NCBI GenBank assembly: GCA_020436935.1
Contig: JAGQWX010000033.1
Span: 1-52,925, forward strand
Origin: Saprospiraceae bacterium
Lineage (GTDB): Bacteria; Bacteroidota; Bacteroidia; Chitinophagales; Saprospiraceae
Reading direction: 5' to 3'
Length of the DNA: 52,925 bases
The notes beneath the pieces are model-generated. The model did not search any database, was not told where the DNA came from, and saw nothing but the letters and a program-made list of their open reading frames with translations. Positions within the stretch are counted from its first letter, which is position 1. Every line of letters starts with the position of its first letter. Below are positions 1-10,303 of this stretch, one piece after another. Position numbers and translations under genes: made by a program.

Positions 1-1
1 A

Positions 2-1867
<1,866 letters not shown>

Positions 1868-1914
1868 GCCTAAATAAATAGCCAGACAACTAAAGTATGG
1901 TCTGAAATACAAAA

Positions 1915-1945
1915 GGGCAGGAAGTGTGTAACTTTCTGCCCTATT
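1915..1945. terminator. Bidirectional hairpin terminator between convergent genes
   Basis: An 11-bp stem (GGGCAGGAAGT pairing with ACTTTCTGCCC, one G-T wobble) is preceded by AAAA and followed by TATTTT. It sits between the isocitrate dehydrogenase gene on + and the esterase gene on -, which converge here, so it can serve both. Confidence 0.7.
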
Positions 1946-1982
1946 TTGTATATTTCTTTATGTGATTGAGCGATTGACCTGA

Positions 1983-2936
1983 TTATTTCTTGCCAAAAAT
2001 CCATCGCAAACCCTCAGGCAGCACCATCCCCGGATGCTGATCGCTGTGTTTGCCGTCGGTCCAAACATGGGTAAAGGCATACCTTGGGCCTTCCATTTTT
2101 CTTTCATCAGCATTTCTATTCGCATACTCCATGGCTGAAACCATTTGTTGGTTGGCCAAAAACCAATTGCCCCATTCATTGCTGAGGTCATTGCTTCCAT
2201 CCTGATAGAAAATTTTCATCGGTCTGATTTTTTCCCTACGGATAAGGGCAGGGTAATCCTGACCACCAAGTTTGATGGGCGTTTCATTGGGTCTGAAGCC
2301 AATGGAGACATAGGATCCGATCGCGCTGTACACTTTTCTGAAAGCTTCCGGATGTCTCCATGCTACAGTAAAAGCACAAATTGCGCCTGAACTGGTGCCA
2401 CCAATGGCGTGCATTTCCGGGTCCTCGCTGATGTTGTATTCTTTCCTGAGCATGGGTATAAATTCTCCGATGATCATTTGACTGTAATCGTCATCGAGGT
2501 CGTCGTATTCTTCAGCCCTGTGATTCGGGTTGGACATGCCCAGATTGTCGGGATAGTGTTCAGAAGTATTTCCCGGAGTGATAAAAAGTCCGATCGTCAC
2601 AGGCATCTCTCCACTTGCCATCAAATTTTCCATGACCTGGGGCACCCGCAATGAACCTTCAGGATTCGTAGCTCTCTGCCCATCCTGAAATACAAGCAAT
2701 GCCGCCGGAGATGCAGCTTTATATTGTGCTGGCACGTAAATCCAATATCTTCTGACCGTGCCTGCAAATACCTTACTATGAAACTCAAATGGCCCTTTTA
2801 ATTCACCTTTGGGCACACCTTCTTTTGGATAGTGATCCGGAGTAAGAGAGAGGTTGGTGCGAATCTCGTTTTGTGCTATCAAAGCAATTTCAAAACCAAA
2901 TACCAAAAGGCAAAGGAGCAAAAAATGTCTTTTCAC
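1983..2936 (-). CDS. Secreted esterase of the enterochelin-esterase / Esterase (PF00756) family
   Basis: An alpha/beta-hydrolase-fold serine esterase, 317 residues. The N-terminus is a signal peptide (MKRHFLLLCLLVFGFEIALI, then AQ), so the enzyme is exported to the periplasm or beyond. The nucleophile elbow reads GGTSSGA (GxSxG), the acidic region is around YQDGSND, and the C-terminal catalytic histidine is probably in HSDQHPG. The family hydrolyses siderophore esters or acylated sugars, and the substrate here cannot be read from sequence. The start codon is GTG; it is kept because it gives a complete signal peptide. It converges with the isocitrate dehydrogenase gene and has no operon partner. 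Confidence 0.8.
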   Translation of the reverse strand: MKRHFLLLCLLVFGFEIALIAQNEIRTNLSLTPDHYPKEGVPKGELKGPFEFHSKVFAGTVRRYWIYVPAQYKAASPAALLVFQDGQRATNPEGSLRVPQVMENLMASGEMPVTIGLFITPGNTSEHYPDNLGMSNPNHRAEEYDDLDDDYSQMIIGEFIPMLRKEYNISEDPEMHAIGGTSSGAICAFTVAWRHPEAFRKVYSAIGSYVSIGFRPNETPIKLGGQDYPALIRREKIRPMKIFYQDGSNDLSNEWGNWFLANQQMVSAMEYANRNADERKMEGPRYAFTHVWTDGKHSDQHPGMVLPEGLRWIFGKK

Positions 2937-3043
2937 GAATTTGAATTTTTATCCTCCAAAGCTAAAAGAAAAAAGGGAAGACCGGAACAGGTGGCTTTAA
3001 GATTAACAAAAGCAGGCTCAAATCAAAAAACCTCATTTAGTTT

Positions 3044-3682
3044 TCATGGATTGTAAAGGAATAAAAAGTAAAACCATAGCAGGGTCAAAATGATATTCAA
3101 ATAAAAAGTGAGCTTGTTGATGCTGCGATATTTCTCATCTTTTGCGTCAGCATACCAGACCGCCTCATCCCCTTGCGTCCTTTGCCCAACAAGTCTGAAA
3201 AAAACACCGGCATACCAGGTATCAATCAAGGCATGTATTGAAATCAAAATGGCCAGATACAACCATCTGTTCCAGCGCTCTTCCTGCAAAATCCCACCGA
3301 CCTGATACCATACAAAAGCCACAAATAAAACATTAAAGGTCATACCGTAATAAGGTGTCCATTTTTTAAAAACAAACATCCACAAGCCTTGAAAAACCAT
3401 CCTGAAAAGCATCAGGCCAAGCATACCCCTGAAAAGCCATGTCAAAGAAACATTCCCATCGGCAGCATATGCAAGCACCAGCACAGGCACCGCATAGTAA
3501 GCATACAGACAAAAGAACAACCAATACACCTTCGGGCCTGAGATTTCACCTCCCAAGCGCCCGCCCCGGTTTTGGTACTTTTGGTAAAAGGCGCCCCCGA
3601 TAGCAAATAAAATGGCTGCAATCAAAAAAGGAATCATGCTCCTGACTAAAGTGTCTTGTAAAGAAAATGAAATTTTGACCAT
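3044..3682 (-). CDS. Integral membrane protein of unknown function
   Basis: About 212 residues with roughly five or six hydrophobic segments, for example IPFLIAAILFAIGGAFY, KVYWLFFCLYAYYAV and YLAILISIHALIDTWYAG. No family is recognised. I place the start at ATG 3682; an in-frame TTG at 3700 would add six residues. The last hydrophobic stretch (LNIILTLLWFYFLFLY) runs to the C-terminus. The upstream region is shared with the divergent thymidylate kinase gene and contains a 28-bp palindrome. Confidence 0.6.
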   Translation of the reverse strand: MVKISFSLQDTLVRSMIPFLIAAILFAIGGAFYQKYQNRGGRLGGEISGPKVYWLFFCLYAYYAVPVLVLAYAADGNVSLTWLFRGMLGLMLFRMVFQGLWMFVFKKWTPYYGMTFNVLFVAFVWYQVGGILQEERWNRWLYLAILISIHALIDTWYAGVFFRLVGQRTQGDEAVWYADAKDEKYRSINKLTFYLNIILTLLWFYFLFLYNP

Positions 3683-3770
3683 CAAGATTGACCATTCCAA
3701 TAAATTTTAGGAATAAGTATTTTTCCTTAGGCAGTGTCTCACTCAGTAGAAAAACGTATTAAATTTTCAC

Positions 3771-3798
3771 GAGTGGTCAGACGGTCGTCTGACCACTC
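3771..3798. repeat. 28-bp palindrome in a divergent intergenic region
   Basis: Two perfect 13-bp arms (GAGTGGTCAGACG and its reverse complement) are separated by two bases. It lies between the membrane protein gene (-) and thymidylate kinase (+). There is no T-run on either side, so it is not a standard intrinsic terminator. A dyad operator or a REP-like palindrome is more likely. Confidence 0.7.
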
Positions 3799-3980
3799 TA
3801 CTTATATACGTACTTTGACGATAAGTACAAATACTTAAAATCCATCCCCAACACAAAAAAACCGAAGCCTAACACCCCACTACCTCACCCAACAAAATCC
3901 CATCCTTTTCAATTACCAGCCCAAGTACCTTGCCCAAAACCAATAAAATCATAAGTTTGTGGAACAATCAGAATTTACAC

Positions 3981-4604
3981 ATGCAACGGGGGAAGTTTAT
4001 CGTATTTGAAGGCATCGACGGAAGTGGCAAAACCACGTTGTCAAAGATGCTTGCTCAGGAACTTGCCCAAAATGGCCCAAGGGTGCATTGGACATGTGAG
4101 CCCACACACAATGTCATTGGCAAAATGATCCGTTCTGTGCTGACCCACCAACTTGAGATGAATGAACAGTCCATTGCTGCGCTGTACCTGGCCGATCGCA
4201 TGGACCATATACAGCACCCTGATTATGGCATGTTGCACCAGTTGAACGCAGGTGACCACGTGATTTCTGACCGTTATTACCTCTCTTCCTATGCCTACCA
4301 CGTACCCCATGTAAGCCTGGATTGGGTGGTGGATGCCAATAGCATTGCAGCCAATGTGCTCAGGCCCGACGTCATTTTTTTCATTGATATCGACGTGCAG
4401 ACTTCCATGGATAGAATCGCCAGATTCCGTACCGGAGTGGACCTATTTGAAAACGAGGAGAGAATCACGCTCGTGCACGCCAATTATCAACGTGCCATTG
4501 AGAAAATCAGGCATGAGGAAAACATCGTCGTCATTGATGGGAGGAAAGCTTTGGATGAGGTGTATGCGGAGGTGAAGCGCGTGGCGGATGGGGTTTTTAA
4601 ATGA
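3981..4604 (+). CDS. tmk: Thymidylate kinase (dTMP kinase)
   Basis: Phosphorylates dTMP to dTDP using ATP, an essential cytoplasmic step of dTTP synthesis. The Walker A motif is FEGIDGSGKTT (residues 9-19), the DRY-type motif is ISDRYYLSSYAYH, and an arginine-containing lid region follows (ARFRTGVDLFENEER). Starting at ATG 3981 gives 207 residues, the usual length; an upstream in-frame extension to 3930 would add 17 residues with no family similarity. No Shine-Dalgarno sequence is visible, as is common in Bacteroidota. The gene is monocistronic and is followed directly by degenerate repeats. Confidence 0.92.
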   Translation: MQRGKFIVFEGIDGSGKTTLSKMLAQELAQNGPRVHWTCEPTHNVIGKMIRSVLTHQLEMNEQSIAALYLADRMDHIQHPDYGMLHQLNAGDHVISDRYYLSSYAYHVPHVSLDWVVDANSIAANVLRPDVIFFIDIDVQTSMDRIARFRTGVDLFENEERITLVHANYQRAIEKIRHEENIVVIDGRKALDEVYAEVKRVADGVFK

Positions 4605-4740
4605 TCTGATGATCTAAAGGTATAATGATCTAATGGTATAATGATCTGATGGTGCAATGATCTAATGATCTGGTTTTTAATGGCTTGGTCTTTTAATGGT
4701 CTAATTATCTAATGGTTTAATGATCAAATGGGCTGAATTT
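4602..4740. repeat. Degenerate AT-rich tandem repeat after tmk; rest of the 4605-4985 gap is empty
   Basis: Imperfect iterations of a roughly 15-bp unit resembling AATGATCTAATGGT start at the tmk stop codon and decay towards 4740. The remaining 245 bases up to the next gene are AT-rich, with no ORF, hairpin or RNA gene that I can see. Confidence 0.7.
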
Positions 4741-4985
4741 TTAGATTTTTTGATTTAATGAAATAATTACCTATTGTTCTGATTTTTTATTGATCTTAAT
4801 GTTCTAAATGTCAATTTTTTTTATTTCATTTTTGAATATTCCTTTTGTATGGCTTCAATTTTTTGTTGCTATGGTTTAATCACTGGGGTATTGTTAAATA
4901 AAATTTATGGGTAATTTAATTTGCTATTAAAGTCCCTGCCGGCATTTGTGATCTGTTGTTTTAATGTGTAGTTTTCTTTTGCTAA

Positions 4986-6197
4986 ATGTTGAAAGGAATG
5001 AAACATTTTTATCTTTTCCTGGCTTTGGGCGTATGGATGTCGTGTGCATCACCTGCCCCCCTCAATGAAAAGCATGCTACTAATAGGCTTGAAGTTTTGT
5101 TGAAAAAGGAAAACCCTTATGGGTTTAAGGATACAAAGAAGAGAGAGGAAGTGATCTTGCTGCATCAATTTCTGGTACAATCGGAATATAAAAATCTGGT
5201 GCTTTCCGATACAGCGTCTGTAGAAGATTTGGAAAAATCTGCGCTTTTGCTCGACCGGATGATTTCCAGGTCTGAAGAGATCCATGCAAAATTTCCATCC
5301 ATGGTCACCAGCGAAGATATAAGCGCTCAAAAAGCTTTGTTCCAAAAATTTTCTGTTTTGGCCAGTCAAAAACTTTGGCTTGAGATAGGGAATCATCTTT
5401 CGATTGCAAGCGGTGGAGAGAAATGGGCAGCACGAAGAGCGTACGATCAGATTGAAGCTTTATCCAAAATGCACCCCAATGAAGAGGAGGACATCTCAAA
5501 CCTTTTTTCAGAAGCTTTGAGTCTCGGAATAGAAAAAAACCTTATGATCTTTACCGATGCCGATCTGGAGGATTATTTCAGCAACTTTAAACTCCGCAGT
5601 GGGTGGAAAGACTTTTACACAGATCAAACAAGGTCGGGTCAAGCCGACATCATGATCACCATCAAGATAGACGATCTGCACATTTCTGCCGAAAATTATT
5701 CCAAATTTCGCGAATGCTACAGGGATGTGGTTCAGGATGGACTGGAATATTATGAAGAAACTGTGATGGTTCCACAGCCTTGCGTCAACCAAACCCGAAC
5801 CGTCACCAAGGGAGATTCCAGCTGGACAGTAACAGAATGTGTAGAACAGCCACCCAAGCAAGTAACTGAAACCAAAAGCAGACCACGATGGATCGAAGTG
5901 GAGGGCATAGCTGAAATTGAAGAAGTCTCAAAAAATGCTTATCTCATTGCTGAACTCGAATTTTACAACGTCCTTGAAAGGAGGATTTTTGCAAGAAAAT
6001 CTATAGAAGCCACCTTTGATTTTTTTGACAACAAGGTGGATTATAGCGGAGATTCAAGATTGTCACATGTTGCCCCGATGGGAAACTTCTGGCTGGACAA
6101 TGCACCCGATGACGACGCAATGTTTGCTGGCCTGTTGAAACACTTTCAAATCAAACTGGAAAAACTGTTGTCAAAGGATTATCCTGCGGTTTATTAA
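4986..6197 (+). CDS. Putative lipoprotein of unknown function
   Basis: A 403-residue exported protein. The N-terminus has a short basic region, a hydrophobic stretch and a cysteine at position 20 (GVWMSCAS), a loose lipobox compatible with an outer-membrane or periplasmic lipoprotein. The middle is acidic and helical. A C-terminal domain (about 200-400) looks beta-rich and contains two cysteines about 20 residues apart (PQPCVNQTRT and TVTECVEQ), possibly a disulfide. No family is recognised. The start may be ATG 4986 or ATG 4998; both keep the signal peptide. It stands alone and converges with the aromatic operon across the 75-bp repeat array. Confidence 0.6.
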   Translation: MLKGMKHFYLFLALGVWMSCASPAPLNEKHATNRLEVLLKKENPYGFKDTKKREEVILLHQFLVQSEYKNLVLSDTASVEDLEKSALLLDRMISRSEEIHAKFPSMVTSEDISAQKALFQKFSVLASQKLWLEIGNHLSIASGGEKWAARRAYDQIEALSKMHPNEEEDISNLFSEALSLGIEKNLMIFTDADLEDYFSNFKLRSGWKDFYTDQTRSGQADIMITIKIDDLHISAENYSKFRECYRDVVQDGLEYYEETVMVPQPCVNQTRTVTKGDSSWTVTECVEQPPKQVTETKSRPRWIEVEGIAEIEEVSKNAYLIAELEFYNVLERRIFARKSIEATFDFFDNKVDYSGDSRLSHVAPMGNFWLDNAPDDDAMFAGLLKHFQIKLEKLLSKDYPAVY

Positions 6198-6273
6198 GAG
6201 TGATATTTCTCTGGAAATGAGGATCATATAAGTTGGCACATTTGAAGCATTATCATCCGATGACTAATCTCTA

Positions 6274-6780
6274 TAACGTAGATGTGACATATACGTCACC
6301 ACATAGTTTAAACCAAGTGTGATACCTAAGTCCAATTTCTGACTACCATAACGTAGATGTGACATATACGTCACCACAAAGCTTAGACCATGTGGAGTAC
6401 GTGCATCCAATTTCTGACCACTATAACGTAAATGTGACATATACGTCATGGTCCCATTCTACGTGTTTGAGGCACAGGTGTCTAATTTTCACATAACGTA
6501 AATGTGACATATACGTCACCTCAAAGTTCAGAACACGTTTGGTACTTAAGTCCAATTACTGACCTTAATAACGTAAATGTGACATATACGTCACCTCAGA
6601 GTTCAGAACATGTCTTGTACTTAAGTCCAATTCCTGCCCACCGTAACGTAAATGTGACATATACGTCACCTCAAAGTTCAGAACATGTCTGGCACTTAAG
6701 TCCAATTCCCGACCACCGTAACGTAGATGTGACATATACGTCACACCCAAGTTTGAAACATGTGATGCATCTTGGCCCAA
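6274..6780. repeat. Array of seven 75-bp repeats with a palindromic 21-bp core
   Basis: Seven cores begin at 6276, 6351, 6426, 6496, 6571, 6646 and 6721. Spacing is exactly 75 bp except one 70-bp interval after the third core. Each core is half-site ACGTAnATGT facing its reverse complement across one base; only the unpaired sixth base varies (A or G). The approximately 50-bp segments between cores are also related to one another (they share elements such as TTAAGTCCAATT), so this is a long tandem repeat and not a CRISPR array. Because 75 is divisible by three, both strands stay open for long stretches, but the resulting peptides are only repeats of the array. It fills the gap between two convergent genes. 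Confidence 0.9.
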
Positions 6781-6816
6781 TCACCTTGAATACTCCAATA
6801 TGTAAGTAAAATCATA

Positions 6817-7617
6817 TTATATTTTGAAATTTTCCCCATTCAGAAAACCTTCAAATAACCTGTTGAAAGTCTTGCCATCCTCCATATTGGCCATGTGACC
6901 AACGCCATTCATGACTTCATAGCGCACATTTTTTAGCGTGGCAGCAAGGCTTTCTGCAACTTGTCTAAAATGGATGATGTCCTTTTCTCCAACGATGACC
7001 AGACAAGGACAATTGATTTCCTGAAGACATTGATATGCCAATTTTCCACTTGATTTTTCCTTTGAGCTCTCCCGCCAGAATACAGGGTCAAATTCTTCCA
7101 GCATGGTTCGGAACCTGGGACCGGCCGATGGATGCAACATCACGGGTGTAAAAATCTCCGAAGCCGACCAGACCTCTTTTGCTGCCCTGTCTCCACCCTC
7201 CAAACTCGCTTTTCTCAAGGCTTTTTTGAAGTGTTCATAGCCTTCATGGATGGGATGGCCATTGACATGGGCATCCACCAGGGTAAGGGATTGTACTCTT
7301 TCCGGAAATTGAACTACATAATAGGTCGCAACATTCCCCCCTTTTGAAAGCCCAACTACATGTACTTTTTCCATACCCAGCAAACTGAGCATCTGCTCCA
7401 GGTCTTCGGCAAGAGAATAGGCCTGGTCATCCAATGGAACCGATTTGCCAAAACCCCGCATATCGTAGCTGAGGCAGCAATAATTTTTTGAAAAATATGC
7501 TACCTGTTCCTGCCACATCCGATGGTCGAGCGCCATGCCATGGATAAAAACGATGACTTCACCCTCGCCTTGTATTTCGTAATAATGATTTATTCCGTTG
7601 CAGTTGATGTAAGGCAT
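6817..7617 (-). CDS. Alpha/beta hydrolase, last gene of the aromatic operon
   Basis: A 266-residue cytoplasmic alpha/beta hydrolase with oxyanion-hole motif VFIHGMALDHRMW, nucleophile elbow GLSKGG and C-terminal GVGHMANMED supplying the catalytic histidine; the acid is probably in VIVGEKDIIH. Overall layout is like 3-oxoadipate enol-lactonases (PcaD), but that substrate is not formed in 4,5-cleavage. It lies 33 bp after ligI in the same direction, so it is probably co-transcribed. Its job could be a lactonase, an ester hydrolase feeding aromatic acids, or a thioesterase; the sequence does not decide. Confidence 0.8.
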   Translation of the reverse strand: MPYINCNGINHYYEIQGEGEVIVFIHGMALDHRMWQEQVAYFSKNYCCLSYDMRGFGKSVPLDDQAYSLAEDLEQMLSLLGMEKVHVVGLSKGGNVATYYVVQFPERVQSLTLVDAHVNGHPIHEGYEHFKKALRKASLEGGDRAAKEVWSASEIFTPVMLHPSAGPRFRTMLEEFDPVFWRESSKEKSSGKLAYQCLQEINCPCLVIVGEKDIIHFRQVAESLAATLKNVRYEVMNGVGHMANMEDGKTFNRLFEGFLNGENFKI

Positions 7618-7650
7618 TTCAGTAGATTTTGCTCCTAAGAAAATATAAAA

Positions 7651-8529
7651 TCAGTCATTCCAATAGAGCCGGTTTGGATTGTCGACCAGGATTTTTTTCA
7701 ACAATGATTCATCGTTACAAAATAAGCCCAGCAAATCAACCAGGTGGCCGTCGTTGGGCATGTGCTCTTTGATGTTCGGATGCGGAAAATCGGTACCCCA
7801 CAATATCCTGTCCGGCGCAGTTTTGATCAGTTTTTGTGCGTAGGGAACCGCATCATAAAATGGAGGGCCGCCTGTTGAAATCCGTTCGGCACCGCTGATT
7901 TTCACCCACCAATTGTCGCGTTGCATAAAATCCAGTAAGATCTTGAAAGCTGGCTGGTCAACACCCAAATTGGTGGGCACCCTGCCCATGTGATCCACGA
8001 TGATGACCAGGTCTTTAAATGGCTTGAAGAAGTCTTCGTACTTGATGATGTCTTCGGCATTGACATGAATGACGAGGTGCCAGTTGAAGACTTTGACCTT
8101 TTCCAGCACCATTTTCATGCCTTCCAGATCGGGCGCACCGCCCAGGTGTTTTACAAAATTGAACCTAACTCCCCGAACTCCCCCCTCATGCAGGGCTTCA
8201 AAATCCTTCTCGGTAAAACTTTTGTTGGCAATACAAACACCTCTCCAGAACTGATCTCCCCTCCACTTGATGGCGTCCAGCATGGCCCTGTTATCGGGTC
8301 CGTGACAGCTGGCCTGGACGATGACTGCTCTGGAAAAACCAAGGAAGTCATGGAGTGCCTTCAATGTCATTTTTCCTGCATCCGGTGGTTCGTACGTACT
8401 ATTTTCATGGTATGGAAATTCTGCTTTGGGCCCAAAGACGTGGCAGTGGGCATCGCAAGCCATCTCAGGTAAACTCAATCCAGGCAACTTCGGATTTGGA
8501 TCAGGTTGCATGCAGGTCTTTTTCTCCAT
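7651..8529 (-). CDS. ligI: 2-pyrone-4,6-dicarboxylate (PDC) hydrolase
   Basis: Opens the lactone PDC to 4-oxalomesaconate in the protocatechuate 4,5-cleavage pathway. The 292-residue protein belongs to the amidohydrolase superfamily: CDAHCHVFGP (H28, H30), VIVQASCHGPDNRA, RGVRFNFVKHLGG, IIVDHMGR and LWGTDFPHPN are in LigI order, and the C-terminus ends NPNRLYW as in the family. LigI enzymes are notable in their superfamily for working without a metal. Spacing of 50 bp from the upstream gene places it in the operon. Length and motif order make the call strong. Confidence 0.92.
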   Translation of the reverse strand: MEKKTCMQPDPNPKLPGLSLPEMACDAHCHVFGPKAEFPYHENSTYEPPDAGKMTLKALHDFLGFSRAVIVQASCHGPDNRAMLDAIKWRGDQFWRGVCIANKSFTEKDFEALHEGGVRGVRFNFVKHLGGAPDLEGMKMVLEKVKVFNWHLVIHVNAEDIIKYEDFFKPFKDLVIIVDHMGRVPTNLGVDQPAFKILLDFMQRDNWWVKISGAERISTGGPPFYDAVPYAQKLIKTAPDRILWGTDFPHPNIKEHMPNDGHLVDLLGLFCNDESLLKKILVDNPNRLYWND

Positions 8530-8579
8530 TTATTTTTAATATTTAAATATCTGATTATAAACTACTTAAAATAACATTT

Positions 8580-9647
8580 TCACTCATTGGAATGAAAGTG
8601 CGCATTGAGCTGTGCATAGTCCAGGATCGTCTCCTTATTGAATTGAGTGCTAAGGGCGCTGTACTCATCCAGCTCCTCTTTGCTGCCAAATTTATAATAT
8701 GTCTCAAATGCCCTGGCCAATCTCTCTACATCCATCAGCCCAAGATTTAAAGAGGCAGAACCAAATCTCGGTACCTGGTGGGCAGCATCACCGGCGATGT
8801 ATAGCCGACCAAACTGCATGGCATGGGTATAAAATACCCTCATGTAGTCCAATCGTTTATCCAACATTGGCAAGTGCTGGAAGGAAGTTCTTAGGCGGCT
8901 TTCTACCATTTCCCACAATTCATTTTCTTCCGGTAAATCATCTATCTCCCATCCCCTTTTCACCTGCAGATAATACCTGGAACCGCCCTCGGAAGTGGCA
9001 GTGCACATGGCAAAGTGATCACTTCCCTTATGGATCAAACTTCCTTTACAAGCTTCCTCTGTCGTCCATTCCAGCCAGGCCAAAGGAAGTTCTTCGAGAT
9101 ATTCATTCCTCGATTCTGGAGGAATACACCTTCTCGAGATGCCGTTGTAGCCGTCACTTCCCACCACGTAACTGCAATAGACATGGCTCAGTTTTCCATG
9201 TTGGGAAAATACAATCTTGATTTCATCTGCTTCAAGCCCTTCATATCGCTGGGCTTTGGCTTCAAAAAGAATGGGGCAATCATCTGACTGAACATCATCC
9301 AGAAGAGCGTTGGCCAAAATATGTTGGTCCAGGATGTTGGCATAAAATGTAGATATTTCTGAAGTGGGATATGATTTTTTGCCTTCTTCACTGACTACGT
9401 CCATTGAATCCACCCGCAACACAAAGGCATCGAGACGGGGAGATTTCATTTCGTTTTTTACCATCGAAAGTACAGCGTCAGAAAGATATCCTCCTCTGCG
9501 AAGCCTCCTCAGATATTTTTCATTCCTGTTTTCAAACAACAAACACGATATGCCCCTGTTGAGCAACATTCTTGCAAGCAGCAAACCGGATGGACCTGCG
9601 CCAATGATGGCCACATCATATTTCTGATCCGTGAATGCTTTTTCCAT
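8580..9647 (-). CDS. FAD-dependent aromatic monooxygenase, PobA paralogue
   Basis: A 355-residue group A flavoprotein. The dinucleotide site is IIGAGPSGLLL (G16, G18, G21), the DG motif is GSDGYNG (D165), and the GD motif is RLYIAGDAAH (D287). It resembles the 4-hydroxybenzoate hydroxylase encoded in the same operon, but it is 40 residues shorter, lacks the C-terminal ENYVGL segment that carries a catalytic tyrosine in PobA, and has PRFGSASLN in place of PPTGGKGLN after the GD motif. It keeps SRYYLQV. It probably hydroxylates another aromatic acid, or has diverged in function. It sits between ligK and ligI with short gaps, so it is a true operon member. Confidence 0.78.
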   Translation of the reverse strand: MEKAFTDQKYDVAIIGAGPSGLLLARMLLNRGISCLLFENRNEKYLRRLRRGGYLSDAVLSMVKNEMKSPRLDAFVLRVDSMDVVSEEGKKSYPTSEISTFYANILDQHILANALLDDVQSDDCPILFEAKAQRYEGLEADEIKIVFSQHGKLSHVYCSYVVGSDGYNGISRRCIPPESRNEYLEELPLAWLEWTTEEACKGSLIHKGSDHFAMCTATSEGGSRYYLQVKRGWEIDDLPEENELWEMVESRLRTSFQHLPMLDKRLDYMRVFYTHAMQFGRLYIAGDAAHQVPRFGSASLNLGLMDVERLARAFETYYKFGSKEELDEYSALSTQFNKETILDYAQLNAHFHSNE

Positions 9648-9659
9648 GCAGTTTGTAAA

Positions 9660-10286
9660 TTAATATCCGAATTTCTTATCCCATTCATAGATTTGAAGGG
9701 AAGTTTCTCCGGCATTCAGACGAGCTCTGGTAGCTGCTTCCTTGGCCTCCCGGGCCCGTGATTTTTCAATGGCTTCGTCAATCCTGTCCTTTGGAACAAT
9801 CATTACCCCGTCTCTGTCTCCGATCACAATATCCCCCGGGTAGATGGTAGTATCCCCAATCGTTATGGGCTCATTCAGACTTCCTTCGGGGTCTTTTCCT
9901 GTGCCTTTGATGCAAAGTCCTCTTGAAAACACCGGAAAACCAAGGGCTTCTATCTCATCTGCATCACGTATGCAGCCGTCAATAGCAAGGCCTATGATGC
10001 CTTGTTTCATCGCACCGGCAGTCAGCAAATCTCCCCAATATCCTGCCTCATATCCACCGGAGCAATCTGCCACAATCACATCCCCAGGCTTGGCATATGC
10101 ATAAGCACGATGGAAGTTGATGTTCATCATGGCTTTGGCCTTTACGGTATAGGCCGGACCACACAATTTTACTTTTGGGTCAAGCGGCTTGATTGCTGAT
10201 GGCAGGTTGCCAATCTGCCCAAGGGCCTCATGAATGGTGGCTGTTCCAAATTGAGCCAGGGCATCGAGTTGAGCTTTTGTAGCCAT
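9660..10286 (-). CDS. ligK: 4-carboxy-4-hydroxy-2-oxoadipate (CHA) aldolase / oxaloacetate decarboxylase
   Basis: Last enzyme of the 4,5-cleavage pathway: cleaves CHA to pyruvate and oxaloacetate and can decarboxylate oxaloacetate. It is a 208-residue class II pyruvate aldolase of the RraA-like fold. Visible signatures are YWGDLLTAGA (84-92) and DGCIRDADE (103-111), where R107 and D108 correspond to the substrate- and metal-binding pair of the family. The enzyme normally needs a divalent metal such as Mg. It is 12 bp from the PobA paralogue and 17 bp from galB. RraA (an RNase E regulator) shares the fold, but the catalytic motif and operon context favour the aldolase. Confidence 0.9.
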   Translation of the reverse strand: MATKAQLDALAQFGTATIHEALGQIGNLPSAIKPLDPKVKLCGPAYTVKAKAMMNINFHRAYAYAKPGDVIVADCSGGYEAGYWGDLLTAGAMKQGIIGLAIDGCIRDADEIEALGFPVFSRGLCIKGTGKDPEGSLNEPITIGDTTIYPGDIVIGDRDGVMIVPKDRIDEAIEKSRAREAKEAATRARLNAGETSLQIYEWDKKFGY

Positions 10287-10303
10287 TCTGATTGATATTT
10301 TTT

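Noticed and set aside
6274-6780. CRISPR array
   Set aside because: The segments between the 21-bp cores are about 50 bp and clearly related to one another, while CRISPR spacers are unrelated; no cas genes are nearby.
6264-6809. Protein-coding genes on both strands of the 75-bp array
   Set aside because: The frames stay open only because the period is a multiple of three. The peptides simply repeat the array and read equally well on both strands.
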